Assembly: GCA_963783835.1 (NCBI GenBank)
Contig: CAWAOX010000013.1
Coordinates: forward strand, 1 to 64,000
Length of the DNA: 64,000 nucleotides
From: CAIQPS01 sp963783835
Lineage (GTDB): Bacteria; Actinomycetota; Thermoleophilia; RBG-16-64-13
Direction: 5' to 3'
Made by a program: the position numbers and the translations under genes. Below the pieces are notes generated by a model that saw only the letters and a program-made list of their open reading frames with translations, searched no databases and had not been told where the DNA came from. The stretch's first letter is position 1; every line of letters begins with the position of its first letter. This document shows positions 1 to 8,306 of this stretch, piece after piece.

Positions 1-5
1 GATCC

Positions 6-392
6 TTACTTCTTCTTGCTCTCCGCTACCGCAGCCTCGCCTGCCCCAAAATCGGCCGCGTTGCTGAACTCGATGATCTCGCAGGCGACCGGGGCGTCCT
101 TGTCGATGATCATGGTATGACCCTTGGGGAAGTAGAACACGTCCCCAGCGCGGATGACCTCTTCAGTCCCATCGTCGTAGATCATGGTCGCCTCGCCCTT
201 GAAGCAGTAGCCCCAGTGAGGAACCGGGCAGAACCCTCCAAACGTTTCGAAAGCAGGCGTGATATCCGTGCCCGGAGCGAAGTGGTGCACGGCACAGATC
301 ATGCCGCCATGCACCTCTCCCCAGATCTGGATGTCAAAGTTCTCGGTGAAGTGGCTGTGCTTGCGGGTCATTTCGTATATGGGCTTGCGCAT
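6..392 (-). CDS. Cupin-domain protein, 128 aa
   Basis: A small single-domain cupin (beta-barrel metal-binding fold). The run GGFCPVPHWGYCFKGE, a later YDDGTEE and the glycine-proline turn before FYFPKGH fit the two cupin motifs, with His and Glu as likely metal ligands. The start is an ATG preceded by AAGGA about 8 bases upstream. It is the last gene of the minus-strand glycyl-radical operon, 48 bases after the Fe-S protein. Small cupins in such operons are usually isomerases, sensors or small-molecule binders; the substrate here is unknown. The C-terminus is short and Lys-rich. The cupin call is firm, the role is not. Confidence 0.8.
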   Translation of the reverse strand: MRKPIYEMTRKHSHFTENFDIQIWGEVHGGMICAVHHFAPGTDITPAFETFGGFCPVPHWGYCFKGEATMIYDDGTEEVIRAGDVFYFPKGHTMIIDKDAPVACEIIEFSNAADFGAGEAAVAESKKK

Positions 393-440
393 TATCTTTT
401 TCCTTTTCTATGCATGTGTCGATCGGGTTGAAGCCAACGT

Positions 441-1643
441 CTAGCCACTGCCCTCCTTGTCCGCCGCCAAGCTCTGCAGCCGTCGCTCTTCCCATTCGGC
501 AAAACTGGAGGCCACGTGGTACCACTCCTCTTCGGAGACCGGCTCCAGGGCGAGCGCACTCGTCGGGCAACCCCGGACACAAGCTCCGCAGCCGAGGCAT
601 CGATCCCGGTGGTAAGCCGGCTTCTCAGCGGCGGTCTTGTCGAAAGTCTGGGCGTAGGACTGGCAGCGCCTGACACACTCGCCACAGGCGATGCACTTGT
701 CGTGATCCTTGACGACGCGGTAGTTCGAGCGCTGGACGGTTTCCTTGATATCGAGGTCCAGCCGAGCCGAATTCAGGATGCAGCAGCAACAACCGCAGCA
801 GTGGCAACCCCCCACGAACTGAGGGCTCTCGGCCCCCATGGTGAATCCGTAGAACCCCTCGACGACCATCGTGCCCATGGCATCGAGTTCCTCCCAGAGC
901 CTGATCGCCTCCTCCCGAGGGAGCACGTTTTCTGACAGGGGGACCGCCGGCGGCATGCCCACGAAGCCGCAACGCTTGAGAGGCATCTCACAGCTTTGCC
1001 CGTGGGCGGCGGCCTTCTCAAACTTGCACACACAATCGAGCACCAGGAAACGGTCATATCTCTGAAAGTGAGCATCGACGTCATTGTGGGGTTCGCGTTC
1101 CAGCCACTCAGGTTTGAGTGAACCGCGGTAGGGGATGACGCCCTGCGGGCCCGGTCGCGGCGCGAAGATCTTCTCGCCCCCACCCTCCATGACGTACTGC
1201 TCGTACAGTCGGGCGAACTCCTTGTTCTCCGGTTTGCTCTCCTGCAGATAGGATTCGAACCACCCCACCAGGAACGGGGAGAGCCGATATCTCTTCGCGG
1301 TCGGAGTCTCGGGCTTCTCGCTGCCGCTCGCCTCGACTTTCCCCAATCCTTTGACGCCGGTTTCCAGTGCCAGCGTGTCCGCGCGGACCTTGCGCGGAGG
1401 GATCATGCTCTCGAGCAGCACCGTGACCGTTTCCTCATCGAGTCCAACCCGCCTGGAGATCTCGGCCGCGGTCTCGGGGGCGCGGGTGAGTTGCCCGGCC
1501 AGCGCGGCCTCCTCGTAGGTGAATACCTTCTTGATCAGTTCGATCTCGATCCGGGATGGTGTCCGAGTGAAGCCTGACGGAAGTGCGTCCAGCGCATCCG
1601 CAAGTCTTTCGTACACATCCACCGGTTGTTCGACGTCCCTCAT
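441..1643 (-). CDS. Winged-helix plus multi-cluster 4Fe-4S protein, 400 aa
   Basis: The N-terminal ~110 residues look like a winged helix (AAEISRRVGLDEETVTVLLE). The middle has scattered Cys (CVCKFE, SCEMPLKRC), followed by the unusual run CHCCGCCCC near residue 285. Two ferredoxin motifs close the protein: CIACGECVRRC and CLGCGACVRGC (about residues 320-365). I know this general architecture from anaerobes, where it is annotated only as a 4Fe-4S binding protein. A role in feeding electrons to, or sensing for, the glycyl-radical system is inferred from position. It lies 55 bases after PFK-like gene A and 48 before the cupin. No frameshift is seen. Confidence 0.8.
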   Translation of the reverse strand: MRDVEQPVDVYERLADALDALPSGFTRTPSRIEIELIKKVFTYEEAALAGQLTRAPETAAEISRRVGLDEETVTVLLESMIPPRKVRADTLALETGVKGLGKVEASGSEKPETPTAKRYRLSPFLVGWFESYLQESKPENKEFARLYEQYVMEGGGEKIFAPRPGPQGVIPYRGSLKPEWLEREPHNDVDAHFQRYDRFLVLDCVCKFEKAAAHGQSCEMPLKRCGFVGMPPAVPLSENVLPREEAIRLWEELDAMGTMVVEGFYGFTMGAESPQFVGGCHCCGCCCCILNSARLDLDIKETVQRSNYRVVKDHDKCIACGECVRRCQSYAQTFDKTAAEKPAYHRDRCLGCGACVRGCPTSALALEPVSEEEWYHVASSFAEWEERRLQSLAADKEGSG

Positions 1644-1698
1644 GATCTCGTCTCCTAAGTTGTTGCCCCGGTCTGGTGGCGATGCTTGACGGAAGCCA

Positions 1699-2791
1699 TC
1701 ACAGAGGCGTCCCCAGGTAGATGCCCAGCGACTGGGCGATCCGCATGAACTCGCTGTCGGCAGGCACCGTTCTGACCGTGTCGACCGCTTCCTTCAGGGA
1801 GATCGACCTGATGTCGGGAGGCACAAAAGCGACCATCACCGCCGTTTGTCCCGCTTTCAGCACGTCGACGGCTTCGGCACCGAAGGCCATGCCCAGTTGT
1901 TGGTCGACGGCGCTGGGATTGCCACCTCTGGCCCAGGAACCGATGACCAGCGGATGGAACTCGCCGTCCATCAACGATTGCAGCGTTCGAGCCGTCCTCG
2001 CGGCGATGCTGCCATCCGGTCCGCTTTCTGCCGGCGCGTCGTCAACAAGCTTTGCCCCCTCCGCCACCACGACCAGACCGTAAGGCCGGCGAAGTGAGAT
2101 CTTGTCCCTGAGCCTTGCCGCAACGTGCTTCAGATCGCAGGGGATCTCGGGGATGAGCACGGCGTCGGCACGGGCGGCGATCCCAGCCTGGAGAGCGATC
2201 CAGCCGGCCCGCTCTCCGAGGACCTCCACCACCGCGATCCTCCGGGCGGACCGGGCCGCCTGGTAGGCCTTGTTCAGCATCTCAAGGGTGACGCTCAGGG
2301 CGGTATTGAACCCCAAGGAGACCGCCGTCCCGGCGATGTCGTTCTCGACGGACCTGGGGATACACACCGTATGGAGCCCTTTGAGATGCAGCCGATAGAG
2401 GATCCCCAAGCCTTGGTTGCCCACGACGGAAATGAGGGCCTCGATCCCCTCTGCCTGAAGCCGTCTCAACAGCTCATCGGACGGGTCGGTCTCGGCTGCA
2501 TCTGTGGGCGCGCGCAGAGGGATCGACCCAGGGCGACTGGCCGATGACTCCGGCGGTGGCGGGATCGATGTCCTCCACTCGCTCGAGGCTCAGGGGGACC
2601 AATCCCCCATCCGGATAGCGATCCGGATGCAGCAACCCCTCAAAACCGTCCCGGATGCCGACCAGCTCCCATCCCAATCTGCCCCCCGCCAGCGCCGCTC
2701 CCATCAGCACGGAACTCATGCCGGGGACAAAACCCGCACCGATATTGATGGCGACGCGCCGGTGATAGCCTGCGTGGCCCATGATCTTCAT
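1699..2791 (-). CDS. Phosphofructokinase-fold protein A, frameshifted, catalytic residues replaced
   Basis: The ATP-dependent 6-phosphofructokinase fold is clear end to end, read in two frames that join at about 2520-2527 (one extra base after VDP). In place of the usual GGDxPG loop it has GAGFVPG. In place of GGDGS it has GNQGL, in place of TIDND it has SVEND, and in place of MGR it has LGE in LGERAGWIAL. LIPEIPCDL, which holds the substrate-side Glu, is kept. These are the residues that bind Mg-ATP and act as base in true PFK, so this protein probably does not make fructose-1,6-bisphosphate. It is a close paralogue of the gene at 4192-5370. The ATG start has GGAGGA about 10 bases upstream. 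Its position between a ferredoxin gene and an Fe-S gene ties it to the glycyl-radical system. The fold is sure; the function is unknown. Confidence 0.8.
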
Positions 2792-2854
2792 GATGGATCT
2801 ATCCTCCGCGTCGTGGGTGATCTCCCGCCCGTTGCAGGCGTGGCTGCCATCCTC

Positions 2855-3235
2855 TTAGGAGACAGGTTCCATTCGAATCGCGCTCTCGGGACAGCTGATC
2901 ACGCAGACGCCGCAGCCGACGCACTTCTCGCGGTTCACGATGGACGCCCCAGGGACGGTCTCCACCGTGCCTCCCGCGCAGACACACGCGATGACACCCG
3001 GCTTAGGACGCGGCGGCCCCTCGAAGATCGCGTCCACGGGGCACTGCGCGAGGCAATCGCGGCTCGCCGCACATGCTTTGGGATCGATGACGGCGCGCCA
3101 GTCTGACCGCGGGAGTTCGACCCCGGCTCCTTCTCCCCGGAGCAGGTACTGCTCGAGGAGAAGCTTCGGGAATCCCGCAGGCAGCCTGTCCAACGCGGCC
3201 GCCACGCGCGCGTCTATGACGTTGTCCAGAGTCAC
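2855..3235 (-). CDS. Ferredoxin-like protein with two Cys clusters, 126 aa
   Basis: A small Fe-S protein with a helical N-terminal region (LDRLPAGFPKLLLEQYLLRGEG) and two clusters: CAASRDCLAQCP, slightly irregular, and CVGCGVCVISCP near the C-terminus. Between them lies the extra pair CVCAGG. The start is GTG, which overlaps the TGA of the activase gene by four bases (GTGA), so the two are probably translationally coupled. That makes it a good candidate for the electron donor that reduces the radical-SAM activase, an inference from coupling. The N-terminal region resembles that of the larger Fe-S protein at 441-1643, so the two may be related. Confidence 0.85.
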   Translation of the reverse strand: MTLDNVIDARVAAALDRLPAGFPKLLLEQYLLRGEGAGVELPRSDWRAVIDPKACAASRDCLAQCPVDAIFEGPPRPKPGVIACVCAGGTVETVPGASIVNREKCVGCGVCVISCPESAIRMEPVS

Positions 3236-4195
3236 TCCGTGTCTCCCGTCCGCCCGAAGGCCTCGTCGATGATGGCCTGCAGGTGCGCCACCAGCTCGTC
3301 GGAGGGCGTCCGGAAATCGTCCAGCTCGTAGACCACACCCAGGCTCTCGTACTTGCCCAGTCCGAAGCGGTGATAGGGCAAGAGTTCGTAGTCGATCACG
3401 TTCTTGTACGGGCGAATGAAGGCAAGGACCGCCCGGATGTGCTCCTCGTCGGCATTCACACCGGGGATCAACGGGGTGCGGGCGATGAAGTCGATGTCGG
3501 GGAACGTCTCATAAGCGCGCTTGAAGTTCGCCAGGATGCGCTCGTTGCTCACGCCGGTCCACTTCTTGTGGCGCTCGGGGATGGTGAGCTTGTGATCATG
3601 CAGCATCGTGTCGACGTGGGGCAGCACCTTCTCCACGAAAGACCAGGGCACGTTGCACGCCGTTTCGATGGCCGTGTTGAGGCCGCGCTTGTGGGCGCCC
3701 TCCAGCAGGGCTGCGGCGAAGTCCGGCTGCAGCATGCACTCGCCGCCGCTCAGGGTCATGCCGCCGCCGGTGTTGCGGTAGAAGGAAGCTGTCCTTCTCC
3801 GCCTCGTCCAGCACCTCGTCGACGGTCATGCTCTTGCCGTACATGTCCAGTGCCTTCGTCGGGCAGAGCGAAACGGTCGCCTCGTCGATGTCCGTGGCCA
3901 GATCCCAGTTGACTTTGACCTTGTCATCGGCGCCCTCGACGACGTAGAAGGCACCTTCAGGGAAGGGGGGCTTCAGGCACAGGCCGCACTCCTTCTTGCC
4001 GGCGCACAAGTCGGGGGCGTAGGCAAGCTCCGGCTTGCGGTGGATGCTTTCGGGGTTGGAGCACCATTTGCAGCGCAGCGAGCAGCCCTTGAGGAAGACG
4101 GTGGTGCGGATGCCCGGACCGTCATGGCTGCAGTAGCGTTGGATGTTGAGGACGATGCCGGTCTGCCCGGATGATTTGTCGGATGGGCCGCTCAT
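3232..4195 (-). CDS. Glycyl-radical enzyme activating protein (radical SAM), frameshifted
   Basis: This is the activase that makes the glycyl radical on its partner by reductive SAM cleavage. The N-terminus has the radical-SAM signature CSLRCKWCSNPES preceded by SHDGPGIRTTVFLKGC, as in PflA/HpdA-type activases. It is followed by CAGKKECGLC and a further Cys in LCPTKAL, which would hold an extra 4Fe-4S cluster. The TLSGGE motif and the rest of the barrel follow in another frame. The two frames join at about 3784, where one C appears to be inserted (F-Y-R-N-T-G-G-G restored by removing it). The start ATG overlaps the stop of PFK-like gene B (ATGA) and its stop overlaps the ferredoxin start. Its partner is the enzyme at 5477-7869. 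Confidence 0.9.
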
Positions 4196-5370
4196 AGTTC
4201 CCCTCCCAGACAGATGCCGAGCGATTGGGCGATCTTCACGAACAGGCTGTCCGCGGGCACCGTCCTGACTTTGTTGATGGCCTCCGCCAACGGCACGAAC
4301 TCGATGTCCGGCGGGACAAAGGCAACCATCGCTCCGTTCTTGCCGGCATTGAGGCCCCGTACCGCCCCGGCCCCGTACGCCAACCCCAGTTGGCGGTCGA
4401 CGGCGGTGGGTGCGCCGCCCCTGACCCAAAGACCCAGCACAAGCGGTTGGGTCTCCTCGGCGATCAGCAGTTGCAGCCTGTCGGCCACGGTCTGAGCGGC
4501 CCGGCCGGATCGGAGGATGACATGCTCGCCGTCCTCACCCGTCGCGAGCGGCGACAAAGAAGCTTTGAGCGAATCGACGGAGGGCTTGTCCGCCTGGGCC
4601 TGCGGATGATCGGCGAACGTTGCCCCTTCGGCCACCACCACCAGCCCGTAGGGCCGCCTGGGCGTGATCTTCTCCTTCAGCCGCGCTGCCACCGTCTGCA
4701 GATCGCAGGGGATCTCGGGAATCAGCACCGCGTCGGCGCAGACGGCGATACCGGCCTGCAGCGCCACCCACCCTGCTTGTTCACCGATGAACCTCCACCA
4801 CTGCGATCTTGCGCGCCGACTGGGCCGCTTGGCGAGCCCGGTCGAGCATTTCGATGGTGAAGCTGAGCGCGCTGTTGAAGCCAAAGGACACCGAGGTGGC
4901 GGCGATATCGTTCTCGATCGACCGGGGGATGCACACCGCGCTCAGCCCTTTGCGGTGGAGCTTGTAGAGGATGCTCAGCCCTCGGCCGCCGACCACGGAG
5001 ATCACGGCATCGATCTGCTCTGCCTTCAGCGCTTTCAGCAGCTCATCGGACGTGTCCACTTCCTGGACCATGTCGTCTTCGTCGATCGTGCGGACATGGA
5101 ACGGATCGACCCGGCCCGACTGGCCGAGGATGCCCCCGCCCCCGGGATCCAGGCTCTCGGCCAGTTGGGGGCTGAGGGTCACCAGCCCACCGTCGGGGTA
5201 GCGCTCCGGATGCATCAGACCGTCAAAGCCATCGCGGATGCCGACCAGCTCCCATCCCAGTTCGCCCGCGGCCAGGGCCGCGCCCATGACCACGGCATTC
5301 ATGCCGGGAACGAAACCGGCGCCTGCCATGATGGCGATCCGTTTTCTGGCACGACCTTCCCAGTATTCAT
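4192..5370 (-). CDS. Phosphofructokinase-fold protein B, frameshifted, catalytic residues replaced
   Basis: Second member of the PFK-fold pair. It keeps GAGFVPGMN at the N-terminus, GGRGLSIL where PFK has GGDGS, SIEND where PFK has TIDND, and IGEQAGWVAL where PFK has MGR-AG-IAL. LIPEIPCDL is conserved. The same catalytic positions are lost as in protein A, by different substitutions at the GGDGS site (Arg here, Gln in A). Two indels are seen. At the A-run 5342-5345 one added A joins MNTGKVVPE to KRIAIMAGAG. At about 4789-4792 one extra base separates AVVEV from IGEQAGW. The start at 5370 is chosen because GGAAGG lies six bases upstream. It sits between the glycyl-radical enzyme and its activase, which argues for a role in that system. 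Confidence 0.8.
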
Positions 5371-5476
5371 CGCGTACCTTCCAGCCTTGCGGCGTCAGGA
5401 GACTGATGGCACTTCCGGTCCTGGCCCATCAGCGGAAGGCCGGACGGCGTGCGTCTGGTCAGCGACTGACCCGCGG

Positions 5477-7869
5477 TCAAGTCACATGCTCGGTCCGCTC
5501 GATGATCTCGTCCTGCACGCCCACATGCAGCCGGGTGAAGAACGCGCTGAAGCCGGCCACCCGGACCACGAGGTCGCGTAGTTCTCCGGGTGCTTCTGCG
5601 CATCCCTCATGATCTTGGTGTCCAGCACATTGAACTGGACGTGTCCGAGGCCCAGGTCCATGCCGGTCTTGATCAACTGCAGCAGGGTATCCCGTCCCTT
5701 GCGGGTCTTCAGCGATTGGGCGGGAGCTTCATATTCATATGCGCGGAGAAGTACTTCACCGCGTCGATGCCCTTGCGCCGGAGACATCAGCGCCGTCGGT
5801 CCGCGCGTGTCCGTCCCGGGCATGGCCGAGAGACTCCCGTCGGTGAGAGCCACGCCGGCCTTCTTGCCCGTCGGCAGCGCCCACGTCTTGAGCCCGAAGT
5901 AGTTGTGGATGCTCTTCGTGTAGGCGTCGGGGGAGGCCTTGTAGTTCGGGTCGAGGTAGATGCCGCCGACCTTCTGAACGAGTCGTAGTTGCTGTCGTAC
6001 ACCCGGCGGACCAGCCTGCTCCACCTCGTGGATGTCGTTGCCGTGCTTGGGGGCCTCGTAGCAGAGCTTCCTGACCTTCTCGTACTCGCCCTCGAAGTTC
6101 GCCGCCAGGGCCTTCTTGAGCTCGGCCATGGTCAGCTTCTTCTCGTCGAAGACCAGGTGCTTCACGGCCATGAGCCAGTTGGCGGCGTCCACGCCGCCGA
6201 CGGTGATGTGGGCGACCGTGTTGTACTTGGCGCCGCCGCTCCAGATTTCGAGGCCCTTCTCGACGCATCCCCCCGTCAGGATCGAGCGCCAGGCGCAGGG
6301 GAGGAACTCCGCACGCAGGATGTTTCCGATGAAGGAGTGGTGCCGACGGTCTCCTGCAGAAGTCGACCTGCTTCTGGAACGCGGCGTACAGTTCCTCGAA
6401 GTCCTTGAACGTCTCGGGATCGCCCGTCTTCGGCCCCACCTGCACTCCGGTGGCGAAGTCCTAGCCGTCGTTCATCGTCAGCTCGAGGGTCTTGCCCAGG
6501 TTGGGCTGGCCTTCCAGCGGATGGCCGTTCTGGTACGGGATGTAGGTGCCGACGCACGCGCCGACGGCCGAGCGCCGTGCCGTCGCGAGGTCGATGTTCC
6601 CCCCGAAGCAGGTTCAGGGCCCGGGCCGTGGCCACGTCGCCGTTGACGAACTGGGGCATGCCCGTGCCGGTGTCCACCATGTCGAGGCACTTCTCGAGGA
6701 ACGCGCCCGACAGCTTGTCGTGGTACATGCAGGTCAGCGGAGGCTGCGGGAGCTTCATGTCGATGGCGGCATCGAGGATCAGGTAGTCCATCTCCGCGGT
6801 GGCGTCGTAGGCCTCACCGGTGTAGCCGCCGAGCGTGACGGTCTGGCCGAGGTCGGCCGAGTTCACGGTGCCGACCGCCTGCCCGTAGTAGTAGTTGATC
6901 TCGTTCAGCTTGACGTACAGGTTCTTGAGCATGTAGACCGCTTCTTCCGGACCGATGAGCCCCGCGGCCTTGTCGCGCTGGTAGTAGGGATCCAGCATCT
7001 GCCCCAGGTAGCCCTCGGAGTAGCCGCACCCGGCCTGCTCCAGTTCCGAGATGATGTGCGCGAAGAAGTGGGCCTGGATCGCCTCCCGCAGGTTGCGGGC
7101 GGGATGCTCGGGCACGTGCTCGCAGATTTCGGCGATCTGGAGCAGGTCCTGCTTGCGCTCGGGATTCTTCTCCTTCGCCGCCATGTCCCGGGCGAGAGCG
7201 GCGTACCGGTGCGCGAACTTGACGACGGCGCGCAGCACGATGAGGCAGGCCTCGTAGAAGTAGAGCTTGGGGGCGTTCGCCAGGTACATGTCGAGGGCCG
7301 CCTGCCGCGCCTCGATGTCCTTGATGACGGCCGCGACGCCATTCTGGTAGATCAGCGGGTAGTTGAGGTTGCCGCCGCCGGCCGGCCAGGAGTTGAAGTC
7401 CATGTACAGGCCGGCGTCGATGGCCACCTGCGGGTCGTAGCCGTACTTCTTGATGAAGATCTCGTCCGACCGGGGCCTCAGCGCCCGCTTGTCCCAGTAG
7501 TCGACCACCCACGCCATCAGCTCGCGCTCTTCCGGGGTCTTCGCGTTGTCGACGACCTTGTCCTGCTTCATCCACTCCACCTGCCACTCCGGGTAGGTGT
7601 AGACGGCGTTGACGGAGCTGGCCATGCTGCCGACGAACAGGTTCTCGTCGATATAGAGCTTCTTGTGCTCGAGGACGTGCGCGAGGAACTTGGCCCGGCG
7701 GATGATGTTCTGGTAGCCAGCCGTCTCCTCGTAGACGTCCTTCATGAACTTGAGGCGCTCGTTGTCGATGGTCAGCGGCGTATCGAGGAACTGCTGCCGT
7801 CAGGCGCTTGACGCGGTCGTTATCGACCGTGACACGCCCGGTGGGACTCACGTCGGCGATCTTACTCAT
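5477..7869 (-). CDS. Glycyl-radical enzyme, large subunit, with several frameshifts and one in-frame TAG
   Basis: About 797 codons, the usual length for the pyruvate formate-lyase superfamily. The catalytic Cys lies in LTGGCVEKG (TGC at 6265-6267). The Cys-x-Glu arrangement is that of dehydratase, lyase and decarboxylase members (CutC, glycerol dehydratase, hydroxyphenylacetate decarboxylase) rather than of formate-lyase proper, which has Cys-Cys. The radical Gly lies in RVAGFSAFF (codon 5552-5554), followed by TRLHVGVQDEI to the stop at 5477. ATG 7869 is chosen for AAGGAG six bases upstream. Frameshifts are seen at about 7794, 6600, 6340-6360, 6000, 5783, 5722 and 5583. A TAG at 6461-6463 falls in NDG-stop-DFATG, where Tyr (TAC) would be a one-base change. 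All motifs survive, so sequencing error or very recent decay are both possible. The substrate is unknown. Confidence 0.88.
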
Positions 7870-7883
7870 CTCGTTCTCCTTCA

Positions 7884-8183
7884 TCACTCTCGGTTTACCG
7901 GATTGGTTTGCTGGAGCGGCTCGTTCTGCGCTGCTGGTTCAACGGCATTGACGGATAGCACTTTGGCATTGGCGCCGAACAGGGCATCCAGCACGCCGGC
8001 GAGCGCGGCCTGGTCCTGCACCGCCACGCGGACCACCGTCACCGGCTGGGCATCGCCCTGAACAACCTCCAGGGTCATCCCCTCGAAGAGGCTGCACCAC
8101 TTTGGGTCCAAGACGCCGCAGACCCTGATCTCGTAGATAGGCGAGCTTTCGCTCGAGATGTCGTGTAGGCCGGTGGATGTCAT
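7884..8183 (-). CDS. Conserved small protein, 99 aa, leader gene of the glycyl-radical operon
   Basis: A short protein of predicted alpha/beta make-up: IYEIRVCGVLDPKW, EGMTLEV, VTVVRVAVQDQAALAGVLDALFGANAKVLSVN. I have seen similar small proteins (a beta strand with a DPKW motif and a DQAALHGLL-like helix) annotated as hypothetical in many bacteria, and I assign no function. The ATG at 8183 is preferred over a longer upstream reading because the similarity begins there. Its stop lies 14 bases before the start of the glycyl-radical enzyme. A small accessory subunit for the enzyme is conceivable from position alone, but it lacks the Cys-rich motifs of known small subunits. Confidence 0.6.
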   Translation of the reverse strand: MTSTGLHDISSESSPIYEIRVCGVLDPKWCSLFEGMTLEVVQGDAQPVTVVRVAVQDQAALAGVLDALFGANAKVLSVNAVEPAAQNEPLQQTNPVNRE

Positions 8184-8306
8184 GCTTGCGCCCCTGCGCC
8201 GATCTGCTCGTTCCAACCAAGTGTAGAGGGCGTGCGCAGGTCCCCCCAGCACCATAAGGGGCTAACTACGGGCAGGATTCGGGCGGCCGCGTTCGGCTAG
8301 GGCGCA

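Noticed and set aside
1699..5370. Annotation of the PFK-fold genes as ordinary 6-phosphofructokinase
   Set aside because: The ATP, Mg and catalytic-base motifs are all replaced in both copies.
6461..6463. TAG in the glycyl-radical gene as a pyrrolysine or other recoding site
   Set aside because: No pyrrolysine genes are seen, the family is not known to use it, and the gene has many other indels. One base change from Tyr is simpler.
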